Assembly (NCBI RefSeq): GCF_002237655.1
Contig: NZ_NOKT01000007.1
Span: 124,001 to 188,000 of the forward strand
DNA length: 64,000 nt
Origin: Streptomyces sp. XY006
Lineage (GTDB): Bacteria > Actinomycetota > Actinomycetes > Streptomycetales > Streptomycetaceae
Direction of reading: 5' to 3'
The position numbers were made by a program, and so were the translations under genes. Shown one piece after another: positions 38,878-48,135 of this stretch. The notes beneath the pieces are model-generated. The model was not told where the DNA came from. It searched no databases and was given only the letters and a program-made list of their open reading frames with translations. Position 1 is the first letter of the stretch; every line of letters starts with the position of its first letter.

Positions 38878-39717
38878 ATGAAGAAGGATCAGTTGCTCAC
38901 CCGGCGCGCGGCGTTGCTCGCGGGTGCCGGCGCCGTGGGAGCGGCCGCCACGGCCGGTGTGCTCACGGCGGTCACCGGAGAGGGACCCGCCCGGCCCACC
39001 GCCCCGGCGGCGGGCGCCCAGGCCGCCCGCCGCCCGCCCAAGGCCTCCGCGTACCGTCTGCAGCCCCTGACCGGCTACGCCCCGCCGCGGGCCGCGCCCC
39101 GCCGCGTCCTGGTGCGCGGCGAACCGCTGCTGCGGGTGTCCGGCCGGGGCCGCACCATGGTGCTGACCTTCGACGACGGCCCCGATCCCCGCTACACCCC
39201 GGCCATCTTGGACGTCCTCGCCGAGTACGAGGTCCGCGCGATGTTCTTCGTGTGCGGCGAGATGATCGCCGGCGGCAGGGAGATGGTGGCCCGGATGGCC
39301 GAGGAGGGCCATGTCGTGGGCAACCACACCTGGTCCCACCCCCTGCTGACCGGCCTGACCCGCCGCCAGATCCGCTCCCAGATGGAACGCACCAGCGACG
39401 CCGTCGAGGAGGCCTGCGGCGAGCGCCCCGAGTGGTTCCGCGCCCCCTACGGGGCGTGGAACCGCGCCGCCCTGCGGATCGGCGCCGCACTCGGCATGGA
39501 ACCGCTCGGCTGGACGCTCGACACGCTCGACTGGACCACCCCCGGCGTCCGCTCCATCGTGCGCCGCGTCGAACGCGGCGCCGCCCCCGGCGTCGTGGTG
39601 CTCTCCCACGACGCCGGGGGCGACCGTTCGCAGAGTGTGCGGGCCCTGCGGCGCTATCTGCCCGAGCTGCTGGACTCCGGCTACCACGTCACCGTGCCCC
39701 GGCGGCCCGGCACATAG
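38878..39717 (+). CDS. Secreted polysaccharide deacetylase (NodB family)
   Basis: The 279-residue protein has an N-terminal signal with a twin-arginine look (TRRAALLAGAGAVGAAATAG). All NodB motifs are present: MVLTFDDGPDPRYTP (catalytic and metal Asp), GNHTWSHPLLTG (metal His pair), WFRAPYGAWN, GWTLDTLDWTTP and VVLSHDAGG. It should remove acetyl groups from peptidoglycan or chitin-like glycans outside the cell. It is convergent with the sortase gene. Confidence 0.93.
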   Translation: MKKDQLLTRRAALLAGAGAVGAAATAGVLTAVTGEGPARPTAPAAGAQAARRPPKASAYRLQPLTGYAPPRAAPRRVLVRGEPLLRVSGRGRTMVLTFDDGPDPRYTPAILDVLAEYEVRAMFFVCGEMIAGGREMVARMAEEGHVVGNHTWSHPLLTGLTRRQIRSQMERTSDAVEEACGERPEWFRAPYGAWNRAALRIGAALGMEPLGWTLDTLDWTTPGVRSIVRRVERGAAPGVVVLSHDAGGDRSQSVRALRRYLPELLDSGYHVTVPRRPGT

Positions 39718-39756
39718 CAGCCGCCCGGGGGCGCCCGCCCGCCCGGCGGGGTGCGC

Positions 39757-40422
39757 TCAGCGCACCTCGACCAGGCGGGCGAAGGCCACCACGTTGCCCG
39801 CGTACCCCTCCTGCTTGGAGAAGCCGCCGCCGCAGGTGATGACCCGCAGCTCCGCCGCTCCCTTGGAGCCGTAGACGCGGTCGCCGGGGAAGTTGTCCTT
39901 CTCGAACACCTCGACGCCGTAGATCTCGAACACGGCGGTCTTGCCGTCCTGGCGCGCGACCTCGACCCGGTTGCCCTTCTTCAGGGCCCCGAGACCGTAG
40001 AAGACGGCGGGCCCCTGCTGGTTGTCGACATGGCCCACGACGACCGCGGTGCCCTTCTCGCCGGGCGTGACGGCACCGGTGAACCAGCCGGCCAGGTTGG
40101 GGTCCTCCGGCGGCGGCGCGCCGACCCAGCCGTCCGGGTCCAGACCCACGGGGATCATCGGCGCGTCGACCTGGATCGCCGGGATCCTGACCCGGTCCGG
40201 CAGGGCGTAGGGCAGGGGGCGTACGCCGGCGAAGGCGGCGCCGGGCACGTGGTTCTCCGCCGCTGCCGCCGTCGCCGGCTGGGGAGGTCCCTCGTCGAAT
40301 TCCCCCGAACCGTTCCGGATGAGCGCGAGGCCGGTGAGCAGGACAAGCGCTATCACGCCCCACGGGGCGCGCTTCCTGGGCCGCGCCTCCTCTTCCGCCT
40401 GGGCCAGCTCGGACGCAGACAT
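39757..40422 (-). CDS. Sortase (actinobacterial class F-like)
   Basis: The 221-residue protein has an N-terminal membrane anchor (WGVIALVLLTGLALI) and a sortase barrel with the catalytic His in AVVVGHVDN and Cys in RVITCGGGF; a downstream NVVAFARLVEVR supplies the candidate Arg. Short single-anchored sortases of this form are class F in Streptomyces. The neighbouring genes at 40785 and 41381 encode secreted proteins with C-terminal helices and Arg tails, possible substrates, though neither has an obvious LPXTG. Confidence 0.88.
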   Translation of the reverse strand: MSASELAQAEEEARPRKRAPWGVIALVLLTGLALIRNGSGEFDEGPPQPATAAAAENHVPGAAFAGVRPLPYALPDRVRIPAIQVDAPMIPVGLDPDGWVGAPPPEDPNLAGWFTGAVTPGEKGTAVVVGHVDNQQGPAVFYGLGALKKGNRVEVARQDGKTAVFEIYGVEVFEKDNFPGDRVYGSKGAAELRVITCGGGFSKQEGYAGNVVAFARLVEVR

Positions 40423-40784
40423 TCGCCATCCCCTCTCGACGCGGCCGTCGCCGGGTCAATCGCGCATAGCAGAACGCTAAGTGCCGTGCGCGAAACCGGC
40501 GACGGGGCGGGAGCGAACGGGTGGCCCGGGCCCGTCGGGGGTGGTCCGAGGCCGGCCGGCGAGCCGAGGTGCGCCATCCGAGTTGCCACCGCGAGGAAAT
40601 TTCTGACAGTCCGTGACCTGCGGCGATGTCCCCCCGCGCGGATGTCCCGCGGTGCCTGCTCTCACCAGGACGGACCATTCCCGAAGTGCGGCTTCCCCCA
40701 GGGCAACTGACTGTCTTTCTGGGAGGCGCTTTCTCGCCGATCGACCGGGGAACGGGTCCCGGGGCGTCTTCCGCGGAGGTTCAC
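40423..40784. other. Intergenic region between divergent sortase and secreted-protein genes
   Basis: This gap of about 360 nt holds no convincing gene. It must contain two divergent promoters. A ribosome site GGAGG lies just before ATG 40785. I see a short AT-rich GGAAATTTC near 40594-40602 but cannot assign it to a sigma factor. Confidence 0.5.
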
Positions 40785-41273
40785 ATGCGTACCACTCGTG
40801 CCCTGGCGGTCACCGGCGCCGCGGTCGCCGCCCTCGGTTTCTCGGCCCCCGCGGCCCTCGCGTGGGAGACACCCAGCAACATCACCGCCCTGCCCAGCGT
40901 CATCGCGCGCGGCGGTCAGCTCACGATCACCGTCGACGGCTGCAAGCACGGCGGTACGGCGACGTCCAACGCCTTCTCCCCGACGACGCTCTCGCCGGTC
41001 CACGGCGGACACAACGAGAGGGCGAGGGGCACCGCCACCATCAACAGCAACGCCCGCCCGGGTTCGTACGACATCACGGTCACCTGCAACAATCGGACCC
41101 TGACCAAGCCGCAGGCCTTCACCGTCATCGGTGGTGTCCGCGGCGGTATCGGCGGCAGCAGCACCACGGGCGCGACCCCGACCGACGTGGCCATCGGCGG
41201 CGGTCTGGTGGCCGCCGCGGTCGTCGGCGGTGGCGTGTTCTGGATGCGCCGGCGCGCCGAGCGGCGCATCTGA
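40785..41273 (+). CDS. Secreted Ig-like protein with C-terminal membrane tail
   Basis: The 162-residue protein has a signal peptide (RALAVTGAAVAALGFSAPAA, cleavage near ALA-W), a predicted beta-sandwich domain with two Cys (VDGCKHGGTA, VTCNNRTLTK), a Gly/Ser/Thr linker, a C-terminal helix (GGGLVAAAVVGGGVFWM) and the tail RRRAERRI. The tail is sorting-signal-like but lacks LPXTG. It is paralogous in layout to the protein encoded at 41381 and divergent from the sortase. Confidence 0.8.
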   Translation: MRTTRALAVTGAAVAALGFSAPAALAWETPSNITALPSVIARGGQLTITVDGCKHGGTATSNAFSPTTLSPVHGGHNERARGTATINSNARPGSYDITVTCNNRTLTKPQAFTVIGGVRGGIGGSSTTGATPTDVAIGGGLVAAAVVGGGVFWMRRRAERRI

Positions 41274-41319
41274 CACCCGGCTCTCCCGCCTGACCGGGCC
41301 GTCGCCTCGCACGTGAACG

Positions 41320-41363
41320 GTTCTCGCCCCGGGTCCCCTCGCATGGGGGCCCGGGGCGAGAAC
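41320..41363. terminator. 14-bp bidirectional terminator
   Basis: GTTCTCGCCCCGGG (41320-41333) is the exact complement of 41350-41363, with a 16-nt loop. It lies between two convergent genes ending at 41273 and 41381. Confidence 0.85.
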
Positions 41364-41380
41364 GGGGAGCACGGCGTGGG

Positions 41381-41917
41381 TCAGCCGGCGTCCTCGTCGG
41401 TGCGGCGGCGCGAGAAGTGGTAGGCGGCACCGAGCGAACCGGCGATGAGCGCGGCGCCCAGGCCGATCTCCTTGAGGTCGAAACCGGCGAGCGTGCCGCC
41501 CTCACCGGCGTGCACTCCCTTGTGGGGGTGGCGCGTCGGGTGGTGCGTGGGGTGGTGGGTGGGGTGGTGCGTCGGCCGGCCGCCGGCGATCGTCAGACGG
41601 GCCGTACCGCTCGACTCGTCACATTCGAAGCGCACGTCGTAGACGGCGCCGGGGGTGGCGTCCCAGTCCACGACGGCCGTCGCCCACGACTCCTCGGGCG
41701 GGATGACGACCACGTCGAAGACGGGTGAGTTGACCGCCGCCTCCCCCTGGCACGCCTCGTTGCGCTCCACCCGCAGCGTGACCTTCCCGCCCGGCGCGAC
41801 CGTGGAGGGCTCCACACTGAAGCCGAAGTCGGTCCGGATCGCCGCATCGGCGGCGGGCACGCAGGAGGTGAGGGCGCCGGCCAGCAGTGCGGCCGAAGCG
41901 ACGCGTATCGCGCGCAT
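41381..41917 (-). CDS. Secreted Ig-like protein with His-rich repeats and membrane tail
   Basis: The 178-residue protein has a signal peptide (RVASAALLAGALTSC, with a possible lipobox Cys), a predicted beta-sandwich with two Cys (RNEACQGEAA, VRFECDESSG), then a repeat PTHHPTHHPTHHPTRHPHKG, a C-terminal helix (LGAALIAGSLGAAYHF) and SRRRTDEDAG. The His repeats could bind metal or span the wall. It resembles the 40785 product in order of parts. Both flank the sortase. Confidence 0.78.
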   Translation of the reverse strand: MRAIRVASAALLAGALTSCVPAADAAIRTDFGFSVEPSTVAPGGKVTLRVERNEACQGEAAVNSPVFDVVVIPPEESWATAVVDWDATPGAVYDVRFECDESSGTARLTIAGGRPTHHPTHHPTHHPTRHPHKGVHAGEGGTLAGFDLKEIGLGAALIAGSLGAAYHFSRRRTDEDAG

Positions 41918-42142
41918 GGTGAATCCTCCGGGTCCCCGAGGAGCAGCCGCGGACCTGATCCGTTCGCGTCACAAATGCACCTCGATGCCCGAAACGCTAA
42001 GAACGCGGACCCGGCGGCGCGATCGCAGTAGTGCGAATGGGGCACAGGTGTGGGCCGCGCGGATGAACGCCGGTACCGCGACCGGGGGACGGCGACGGCG
42101 TGTCGCGCGTCCCCCGGCCGGGGCCCGTGGTGTCCGGGCCCG

Positions 42143-42907
42143 TCAGTCCCCGACCCCCGGGAAGAGGTTCAGGAACGGGTCCGCCGACGCCGTGACGCCC
42201 CTGCTGTAGGGCGAGTCGAAGTCCCAGATGAGGAACAGCAGGAAGGCGATCAGCGCCGAGAACAGCCCGGCGAGGACCAGTTCGCGCGTCGTTCTGCGGA
42301 TCTGCAGGGCGAAGACCATCCCGATGGTGACGACGGCCCCGGCCATCAGCCCGAACCACACCACCCCCGGCATGGTCTCCCCGGTGGACTCCGCACGGGC
42401 GATCCGCGCCTGGCTCGCCGCGGTCACCTGGTCGAGGAGCGGCTGGTAGGCCTGCGCCTCGAAGTCCGACGCCGGTTCGTAGTCGGTGACGTCGGCGCGG
42501 ATCCGCTCGAAGAGCCGGTCGCCGCGCTCGGTGACCTCGCCCTTGTCGGCCATGGTGTCCCACTCGGTGGTGACGACGTGGTTCACGTAGAGCCGGATGT
42601 CGTCGCGGATGCGGTCGCGCTCCTCGGCGGGGTAGACCCGGACCCGCTCCGAGATCTCGTGCAGCGCGGTGGCCTCGGCCTGGACGTGGTCCTGGGCGGC
42701 GCTGCGCCCCTCCCAGACACCGGCGATCGCCAGGCCCAGGACGATGGCGTACACCACGCCGATCCACATCGTCATGTACTCGATGACGTCAGGGGTCTCG
42801 CTGGGGTCCTCGTCCTCGGGCGCCCTGCGGTGCCGTACGAGGGTGATGACGACCACCACGGCGCAGGCGGCCAGCATCGCGAGGGTGAGAACAAGCCATT
42901 CCGGCAA
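42143..42907 (-). CDS. DUF4239 membrane protein
   Basis: The 254-residue protein has two N-terminal membrane helices (VLTLAMLAACAVVVVITLV; MWIGVVYAIVLGLAIAGVWE), a soluble middle with RDDIRLYVNHVVTTEWDTMA, and two C-terminal helices (VVWFGLMAGAVVTIGMVF; LVLAGLFSALIAFLLFLI) followed by DFDSPYSRGV. This order is the DUF4239 family, whose function is unknown. Confidence 0.85.
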   Translation of the reverse strand: MPEWLVLTLAMLAACAVVVVITLVRHRRAPEDEDPSETPDVIEYMTMWIGVVYAIVLGLAIAGVWEGRSAAQDHVQAEATALHEISERVRVYPAEERDRIRDDIRLYVNHVVTTEWDTMADKGEVTERGDRLFERIRADVTDYEPASDFEAQAYQPLLDQVTAASQARIARAESTGETMPGVVWFGLMAGAVVTIGMVFALQIRRTTRELVLAGLFSALIAFLLFLIWDFDSPYSRGVTASADPFLNLFPGVGD

Positions 42908-42931
42908 GAGGTGCCTCCAGAGGTTCAGGGA

Positions 42932-43558
42932 TCAGCGCGCGCGCAGCGCGGCGACGGCGACCACGGCCGGCACCGTGACGAGCAGGACGAAGGTGAGCGG
43001 CGAGAGCGTGCCGCCGGTCCGCCGGGGCCGCGGCGGCGTGGCGCGGTAGCGCGGGTAGTGCACCGGCTTCGCGGACGGGCCCGGCGCGGGCTTCGCCGAC
43101 GGCTTCGGCGCCGGGGGCGGCGGAGGCACGGGTCTGGGGGCCGGCCGGGGCTCGGCCGGGCGTGGCGCGGGCGGCGGGGGCGGAGCCGGCGGCTCGGGCC
43201 GTGCCGTGGGGACCGGTATCGGCGGTGGGGGCGGGGGTTCGGGCGGTGGTGTCGGGTCCGGGCTCGGCACGGGCGTCGGGGCCGGCTTCGGGGGCGGGGG
43301 CTTGGGAGACGGCGTGGGGGTGGGGCACGGGGGGGGCGGCGGGGGTGGCGGGCACGGTGGCCGGGTCGGCCAGGTCATGCTGCCGGCGACGGTCACCGCC
43401 TCGGTGCCGTCCGGCCCTGTCGAGGCGTACGCGCAGGCGTCGGCCACCGCCGTGCCGGCCGGTGCTCCGACGAGTGCCCAGGTGAGCGTCGCCACCGCCA
43501 AGGCCCGTGCGGCAAGGGCGGATTGAGTCGATACGGGTCCATGCACGACGAAGATCAT
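42932..43558 (-). CDS. Secreted proline-rich wall-spanning protein
   Basis: ATG 43558 gives 208 residues; longer in-frame starts would hide the signal peptide (ARALAVATLTWALVGAPAGT). After a short Cys-containing segment (DACAYASTGPDG) comes about 100 residues of nearly pure Pro with Ala/Thr/Lys, then a basic part, a C-terminal helix (LTFVLLVTVPAVVAVAA) and LRAR. The Pro region would form an extended wall-spanning stalk. The tail resembles the other two tail-anchored proteins nearby. Low-complexity DNA here could hide assembly errors. Confidence 0.7.
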   Translation of the reverse strand: MIFVVHGPVSTQSALAARALAVATLTWALVGAPAGTAVADACAYASTGPDGTEAVTVAGSMTWPTRPPCPPPPPPPPCPTPTPSPKPPPPKPAPTPVPSPDPTPPPEPPPPPPIPVPTARPEPPAPPPPPAPRPAEPRPAPRPVPPPPPAPKPSAKPAPGPSAKPVHYPRYRATPPRPRRTGGTLSPLTFVLLVTVPAVVAVAALRAR

Positions 43559-43826
43559 GAGCCCTGTGCCGACGGGACGTGCCGGGGCGCAAGGGTGTTG
43601 CCCCGAAAGAGGGATGTTCCGGTACGGCCGGTTTGATGCGAAGTCGCCCGTGGGGGGTGCGACGCGCACCTGTGTGCGGGTGGCGGGTGGCGGAGGGTGG
43701 GCTTCATGGGCTCCGGAAAGAAATTTCGCCCGCCGTTGAACGCAAACGTCACCCCCGTGCGTACTCATGACCGTGCGGCGGCGCAGCAGGGCGCTGCAAC
43801 ACCCTTGCGATTATGGGGAGTTGACG

Positions 43827-44798
43827 ATGAAGACCTCCTGGCGGAGCGCCTCACTCGTGGCGAGCGCCGCGGCGGTCCTGGCGCTGACGACGGCGTGCGG
43901 TCAGGACAGCCCACCGGCGGCCAGCCAGAACGTGGGCGCCACGGCCGCGCCCGGTGACTACGGCAGCATCGGCGCGGGCTCCGGGAACGGTGCCGCCGGC
44001 ACCCCCAGCCAGCCGGCCGCGCCGAGCGCCCTCAGCCCGTCGAACCCCGCGGGCAAGCTGTCCGTGTCCACCGCCGAGATCGGCAAGGTGGTCACCGACA
44101 GCCTCGGCCTCACCCTGTACCGGTTCGACCAGGACACGGACCAGCCGCCCAAGTCGAACTGCGACGGCGACTGCGCCAAGACGTGGCCCCCGGTCCCCGC
44201 GGACGACGCCGAGGCCGGCGAGGGGATCGACAAGTCGCTGCTCGGCTCGGTCACCCGGGCGGACGGCACCAAGCAGCTCACCGTGGCCGGCTGGCCGGCC
44301 TACCGCTACGCCAAGGACGTCAACGCCGGTGACGTCAAGGGCCAGGGCGTCGGCGGCAAGTGGTACGCGCTCGCCCCCGACGGCAAGAAGGTGCAGGAGG
44401 GCGCGGGCGGCGGCGCCGGCAACGCCGAAGAACTCGGGCTGTCCACCCGTGAGGATCCCAAGCTCGGTGAGATCGTCGTCGACAAGAACGGCATGACGGT
44501 CTACCGGTTCAAGAAGGACAAGGCGTGGCCCAAGCCCGTCTCCAACTGCCTCGGCGCCTGCCTGGAGAAGTGGCCGATCGTGGAGCCCGTCGACTTCGCC
44601 GACACCAAGGGCATCCAGGAGAAGGGCTACATGATCTTCGACCGGACCGACGGGAAGGGCAAGCAGCAGACGATCAACTGCTCGCCGATCTACACGTTCG
44701 CCGGCGACAAGGCGCCGGGCGACACCAACGGCCAGGGCGTCGGCGGCACCTGGTACGCGGTGCGGCCCGACGGCAAGCTGGTCGGCGCGTCGGAATAG
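43827..44798 (+). CDS. Secreted lipoprotein with two COG4315-type repeats
   Basis: ATG 43827 follows GGGGAG. The 323-residue protein has a lipoprotein signal with lipobox LTTAC, a Gly/Ala/Pro linker, and two copies of the Lipoprotein_15 repeat: the first with LTLYRFDQDTDQPPKSNCDG then CAKTWPPV, the second with MTVYRFKKDKAWPKPVSNCL then CLEKWPIV. Each has W-P and GVGGxWYA elements (GVGGKWYA, GVGGTWYA). The family is extracytoplasmic and of unknown function, often linked to redox. Confidence 0.85.
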   Translation: MKTSWRSASLVASAAAVLALTTACGQDSPPAASQNVGATAAPGDYGSIGAGSGNGAAGTPSQPAAPSALSPSNPAGKLSVSTAEIGKVVTDSLGLTLYRFDQDTDQPPKSNCDGDCAKTWPPVPADDAEAGEGIDKSLLGSVTRADGTKQLTVAGWPAYRYAKDVNAGDVKGQGVGGKWYALAPDGKKVQEGAGGGAGNAEELGLSTREDPKLGEIVVDKNGMTVYRFKKDKAWPKPVSNCLGACLEKWPIVEPVDFADTKGIQEKGYMIFDRTDGKGKQQTINCSPIYTFAGDKAPGDTNGQGVGGTWYAVRPDGKLVGASE

Positions 44799-44844
44799 CA
44801 GAGCGACCTCCCCAGGGTTCATCTCGTCACCCGACGGCCGGCCC

Positions 44845-44879
44845 GGTCCGCCCCTCCGTACCCCACGGAGGGGCGGACC
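44845..44879. terminator. 15-bp hairpin terminator
   Basis: GGTCCGCCCCTCCGT (44845-44859) is the exact complement of 44865-44879 with a 5-nt loop, about 50 nt past the lipoprotein stop. Confidence 0.88.
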
Positions 44880-45091
44880 GTTGTGCCGGCCTTCGCCGAA
44901 CCGGAACTCTCCGGAATGCCTCGGGCACTGATCGTCATGTGTTCGAAGGGCAGGTGGAGGGGTATCAATGCGGCACGTGCCGCAGGCAGTGACCGGGAAC
45001 GGATGGTCAATTTCCGTTTCGGGTCGCTCCCTTGGCGGGCGATCAGTAGCCTCTGCTCGAACACCGGATCGCCTACGCCTTGGAGAGATCG

Positions 45092-45904
45092 ATGGAGCGT
45101 CCCGCCTGGGCCCCGCGGAGCATCGACATATCGGTGCCCAGCGTTTCCCGGATGTACGACTACTACCTGGGCGGATCGCACAACTTCGAGGTCGACCGGG
45201 AAGCGGCCCGCCGGGCCATGGAGTTCATGCCGGGACTCCCCAAGATCATGCAGGCGAACCGGGCGTTCATGCGCCGGGCCGTGCGCTACGCGGCCGATGA
45301 GGGCATCGGCCAGTTCCTCGACATCGGCTCCGGCATTCCCACCTTCGGCAATGTGCACGAGGTGGCGCAGACCGCCCGGCCCGGAGCGCGCGTGGTGTAC
45401 GTGGACCACGACCCGGTGGCCGTGGCGCACAGCGAGGCGGTCCTGGCGGGCAACGAGGACGCGGCCGTCGTCGCCGCGGACCTCCGCAAGCCCGCGGACA
45501 TCCTCAGCAGCCCCGAGGTGGAGCGGCTGATCGACCTGAATCAGCCAGTGGCCCTGCTCCTCGTTGCCATACTGCACTTCGTGGAAGACGAGGACGACCC
45601 GTACGGGGCGGTGGCGGAGCTGAGCGCGGCGCTCGCGCCCGGCAGCCTGCTCGTGCTCAGCCACGCCTCCTACGAGGGGATCCCGCTGCCGCCGGAGCGG
45701 GCCGGAGGCGCGGTGGACGTGTACGAGGACATCCGCAACCCGCTGATCATGCGCTCGCGCGAGGAGATCGCGCGGTTCTTCGAGGGGTACGACATGGTGG
45801 AACCCGGACTGGTGGCGATGCCGCGCTGGCGGCCCGACACCGCACCGGAGGACGAGGATCCGTACGCGTTCTCCGGCTTCGCGGGCGTGGGGCGTACGGC
45901 GTGA
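45092..45904 (+). CDS. SAM-dependent methyltransferase (DUF574/Methyltransf_19 family)
   Basis: ATG 45092 follows GGAGAG. The 270-residue protein shows the family signature: DISVPSVSRMYDYYLGGSHN, GIGQFLDIGSGIPTFGNVHE (SAM motif I), ARVVYVDHDPVAVAHS and PVALLLVAILHFVEDEDD. These proteins are numerous in Streptomyces; substrates are unknown. Its stop overlaps the start of the GGDEF-EAL gene, so the two are coupled. Confidence 0.88.
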   Translation: MERPAWAPRSIDISVPSVSRMYDYYLGGSHNFEVDREAARRAMEFMPGLPKIMQANRAFMRRAVRYAADEGIGQFLDIGSGIPTFGNVHEVAQTARPGARVVYVDHDPVAVAHSEAVLAGNEDAAVVAADLRKPADILSSPEVERLIDLNQPVALLLVAILHFVEDEDDPYGAVAELSAALAPGSLLVLSHASYEGIPLPPERAGGAVDVYEDIRNPLIMRSREEIARFFEGYDMVEPGLVAMPRWRPDTAPEDEDPYAFSGFAGVGRTA

Positions 45905-48042
45905 CCGCGGAGCCGGACGGGCCGGAGGACAGACTCCGCCGGTTCGCGACGATCTGGAGCCGGGCCGTCTTCCCCGTGACCTCGACGTCGTCGACCCGGC
46001 CGGAGTTCGAGGAGCAGCTGCTGCCGCTGGCCCGGCGGTTGAGCCAGGCACTGCTGGCCCGGTCCTTCGACGCCGACGCGGGCAAGGCGGTCGGCGCCGC
46101 CCTCGTGGACGCGCACTGCACCGACCCCGACGCGCTCGCACGCACGCTGGACTGCGTGGACGCCTATCTGGTGCTGTACTGCGGCGGCGACGGCGACCCC
46201 GAGGACCTGCGGGCGCGGTGCGCGCGGCTGCAGCACGCGATGGCCGCCGGCTTCGCCCGGGCGCTGCGCGAGCGGACCCTGGCCGAGCAGGAGGCCATCG
46301 CGCAGGCCGCGCTGCAGGCGCAGGGCGTGGTGGCGCAGGCCCTGCACGCGAGCGAGGCGCGCTTCCGCGCCGTCTTCGAGGGCGCGGCCATAGGCATCGG
46401 CATGGCCGATCTGGAAGGCAACATCCTCCAGGTCAACGGCGCGCTGCTGCGCATGTTCGGCATCTCCGCGCAGACGCTGCGCAGCCGCAACGTCCGGGAG
46501 TGGACCCACCCCGACGACGCCCCGCAGACCTGGCGGCTCTACGACGAACTCGTGCGCGGCGAGCGGGAGCACTACCACCTGGAGAAGGCGTTCTACCGCC
46601 CCGACGGAACGGTGCTGTGGACCAATCTGACGGTCTCCCTGCTGCGTGACGCCGACGGCAACCCGCAGTACCAGCTGGCCCTCATGGAGGACACCACCGA
46701 ACGGCGGCTGCTCAACCTGCGGCTGCGCTACGAGGCCACGCACGACGCCCTCACGGGCCTGCCCAACCGCACCTTCTTCTTCGAGCGGCTGGAGAAGGCG
46801 CTGTCCGCCGGGGAAGGCCAGCGCTTCGGGCTGTGCTACCTCGACCTGGACGGCTTCAAGACCGTCAACGACAGCCTCGGTCACGCGGCCGGCGACCGGC
46901 TGCTCGTGGAGGTCGCCGACCGGCTGCAGTCCTGCGCCACCGCGCCCGGCGAGATGGTCGCGCGGCTCGGCGGCGACGAGTTCGTGGCACTGACCACCGG
47001 ACCCGACACCCAGCGCGAGGTCGACGAGCTCGCCGGCCGCATCATGAACGCGCTGCTCGCGCCGATCAGCGTCGACGGCCGGGAACTGACCGTGCGCGGC
47101 AGCATCGGCATCGTCGAGGGTCCGGCCGGGGAGCGAAGCCCCGCCGAGGTGCTGCGCAGCGCGGACATCACCATGTACCGGGCCAAGTCGGCGGGCGGCA
47201 ACCGCTTCGAGCTGGCCGACCCCGAGGCGGACGCCCGCGCCATCACCCGCCACGGCCTGACGACCGCGCTGCCGACGGCGCTGGAGCGCGGCGAGTTCTT
47301 CATCGAGTACCAGCCGCTGGTGCACCTCGGCGACGGCAGCGTCCGGGGCGCCGAGGCCCTGGTGCGCTGGCTGCACCCGCAGCACGGCGTCCTCGGCCCG
47401 GACCGGTTCATCCCGCTCGCCGAGCACACCGGGCTGATCGTGCCGCTGGGCCGCTGGGTGCTGGAGCAGTCGGTGCGCCAGGCCCGGGAGTGGCGGGAGC
47501 TGCACGGGGGCGTGGACGCGGGGCCGCTGCGCATCAACGTGAACCTCTCGCCGTGCCAGCTGACGCACCCCGGGCTGGTCCAGGACACCGTCGACATCCT
47601 GGAGCGCACCGGAGTCGCGCCGGACGCCCTGTGCCTGGAGGTCACCGAGTCGGCGCTGATCGGGGCGGACGACGACCTGCTGAAGCCGCTGCGCCGGCTG
47701 GCGGAGATGGGCGTCGACATCGCCCTCGACGACTTCGGCACGGGCTACTCCAACCTGGCCAACCTGCGCCGCCTGCCGGTGAGCATCCTCAAGCTGGACC
47801 GCTCCTTCACCCAGAGCATGCAGCAGTTCCCGGCCGACCCCGTCGACCTGAAGATCGTCGAGGGCATCGTCTCCCTGGCCCACAGCCTGGACCTCGGGGT
47901 GACGGTCGAGGGCGTGGAGACCGGCGCCCAGGCCGAGCAACTGCGGATCCTCGGCTGCGACACGGCCCAGGGCTGGTACTACGCCCGCCCGGGCCCGCCG
48001 GAGCGGTTGCACGAACTGGCCCTGGTGGACGCGACGGGGTGA
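45901..48042 (+). CDS. rmdA: PAS-GGDEF-EAL cyclic-di-GMP enzyme (RmdA-like)
   Basis: The soluble 713-residue protein has an N-terminal helical region (to about 145), a PAS/PAC domain (about 155-280, FRAVFEGAAIGIGMADLEGN), GGDEF (about 285-435; active site RLGGDEFVAL near 356) and EAL (about 455-705; RGAEALVRWLHP near 482, with LCLEVTESAL and IALDDFGTGYSNL). Both active sites look intact, though the phosphodiesterase may dominate as described for RmdA/RmdB of S. coelicolor, where they affect development. The domain order and its place near sdh genes support the RmdA call. Confidence 0.82.
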   Translation: MTAEPDGPEDRLRRFATIWSRAVFPVTSTSSTRPEFEEQLLPLARRLSQALLARSFDADAGKAVGAALVDAHCTDPDALARTLDCVDAYLVLYCGGDGDPEDLRARCARLQHAMAAGFARALRERTLAEQEAIAQAALQAQGVVAQALHASEARFRAVFEGAAIGIGMADLEGNILQVNGALLRMFGISAQTLRSRNVREWTHPDDAPQTWRLYDELVRGEREHYHLEKAFYRPDGTVLWTNLTVSLLRDADGNPQYQLALMEDTTERRLLNLRLRYEATHDALTGLPNRTFFFERLEKALSAGEGQRFGLCYLDLDGFKTVNDSLGHAAGDRLLVEVADRLQSCATAPGEMVARLGGDEFVALTTGPDTQREVDELAGRIMNALLAPISVDGRELTVRGSIGIVEGPAGERSPAEVLRSADITMYRAKSAGGNRFELADPEADARAITRHGLTTALPTALERGEFFIEYQPLVHLGDGSVRGAEALVRWLHPQHGVLGPDRFIPLAEHTGLIVPLGRWVLEQSVRQAREWRELHGGVDAGPLRINVNLSPCQLTHPGLVQDTVDILERTGVAPDALCLEVTESALIGADDDLLKPLRRLAEMGVDIALDDFGTGYSNLANLRRLPVSILKLDRSFTQSMQQFPADPVDLKIVEGIVSLAHSLDLGVTVEGVETGAQAEQLRILGCDTAQGWYYARPGPPERLHELALVDATG

Positions 48043-48135
48043 CGCCCCGGGGGCCGGCCGCCGACGGGTCTCCCGAGGGGTGATCGCGGCCCCACGGGCG
48101 TCTGTCTCCTTCGTGGGCCGGGCCCCTGCGCGGCC

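Noticed and set aside
43000..43400. Long plus-strand Gly-rich frames opposite the proline-rich gene
   Set aside because: These are the complement of proline codons (CCN/GGN); no start site, signal or domain supports them, whereas the minus frame has signal peptide and membrane tail.
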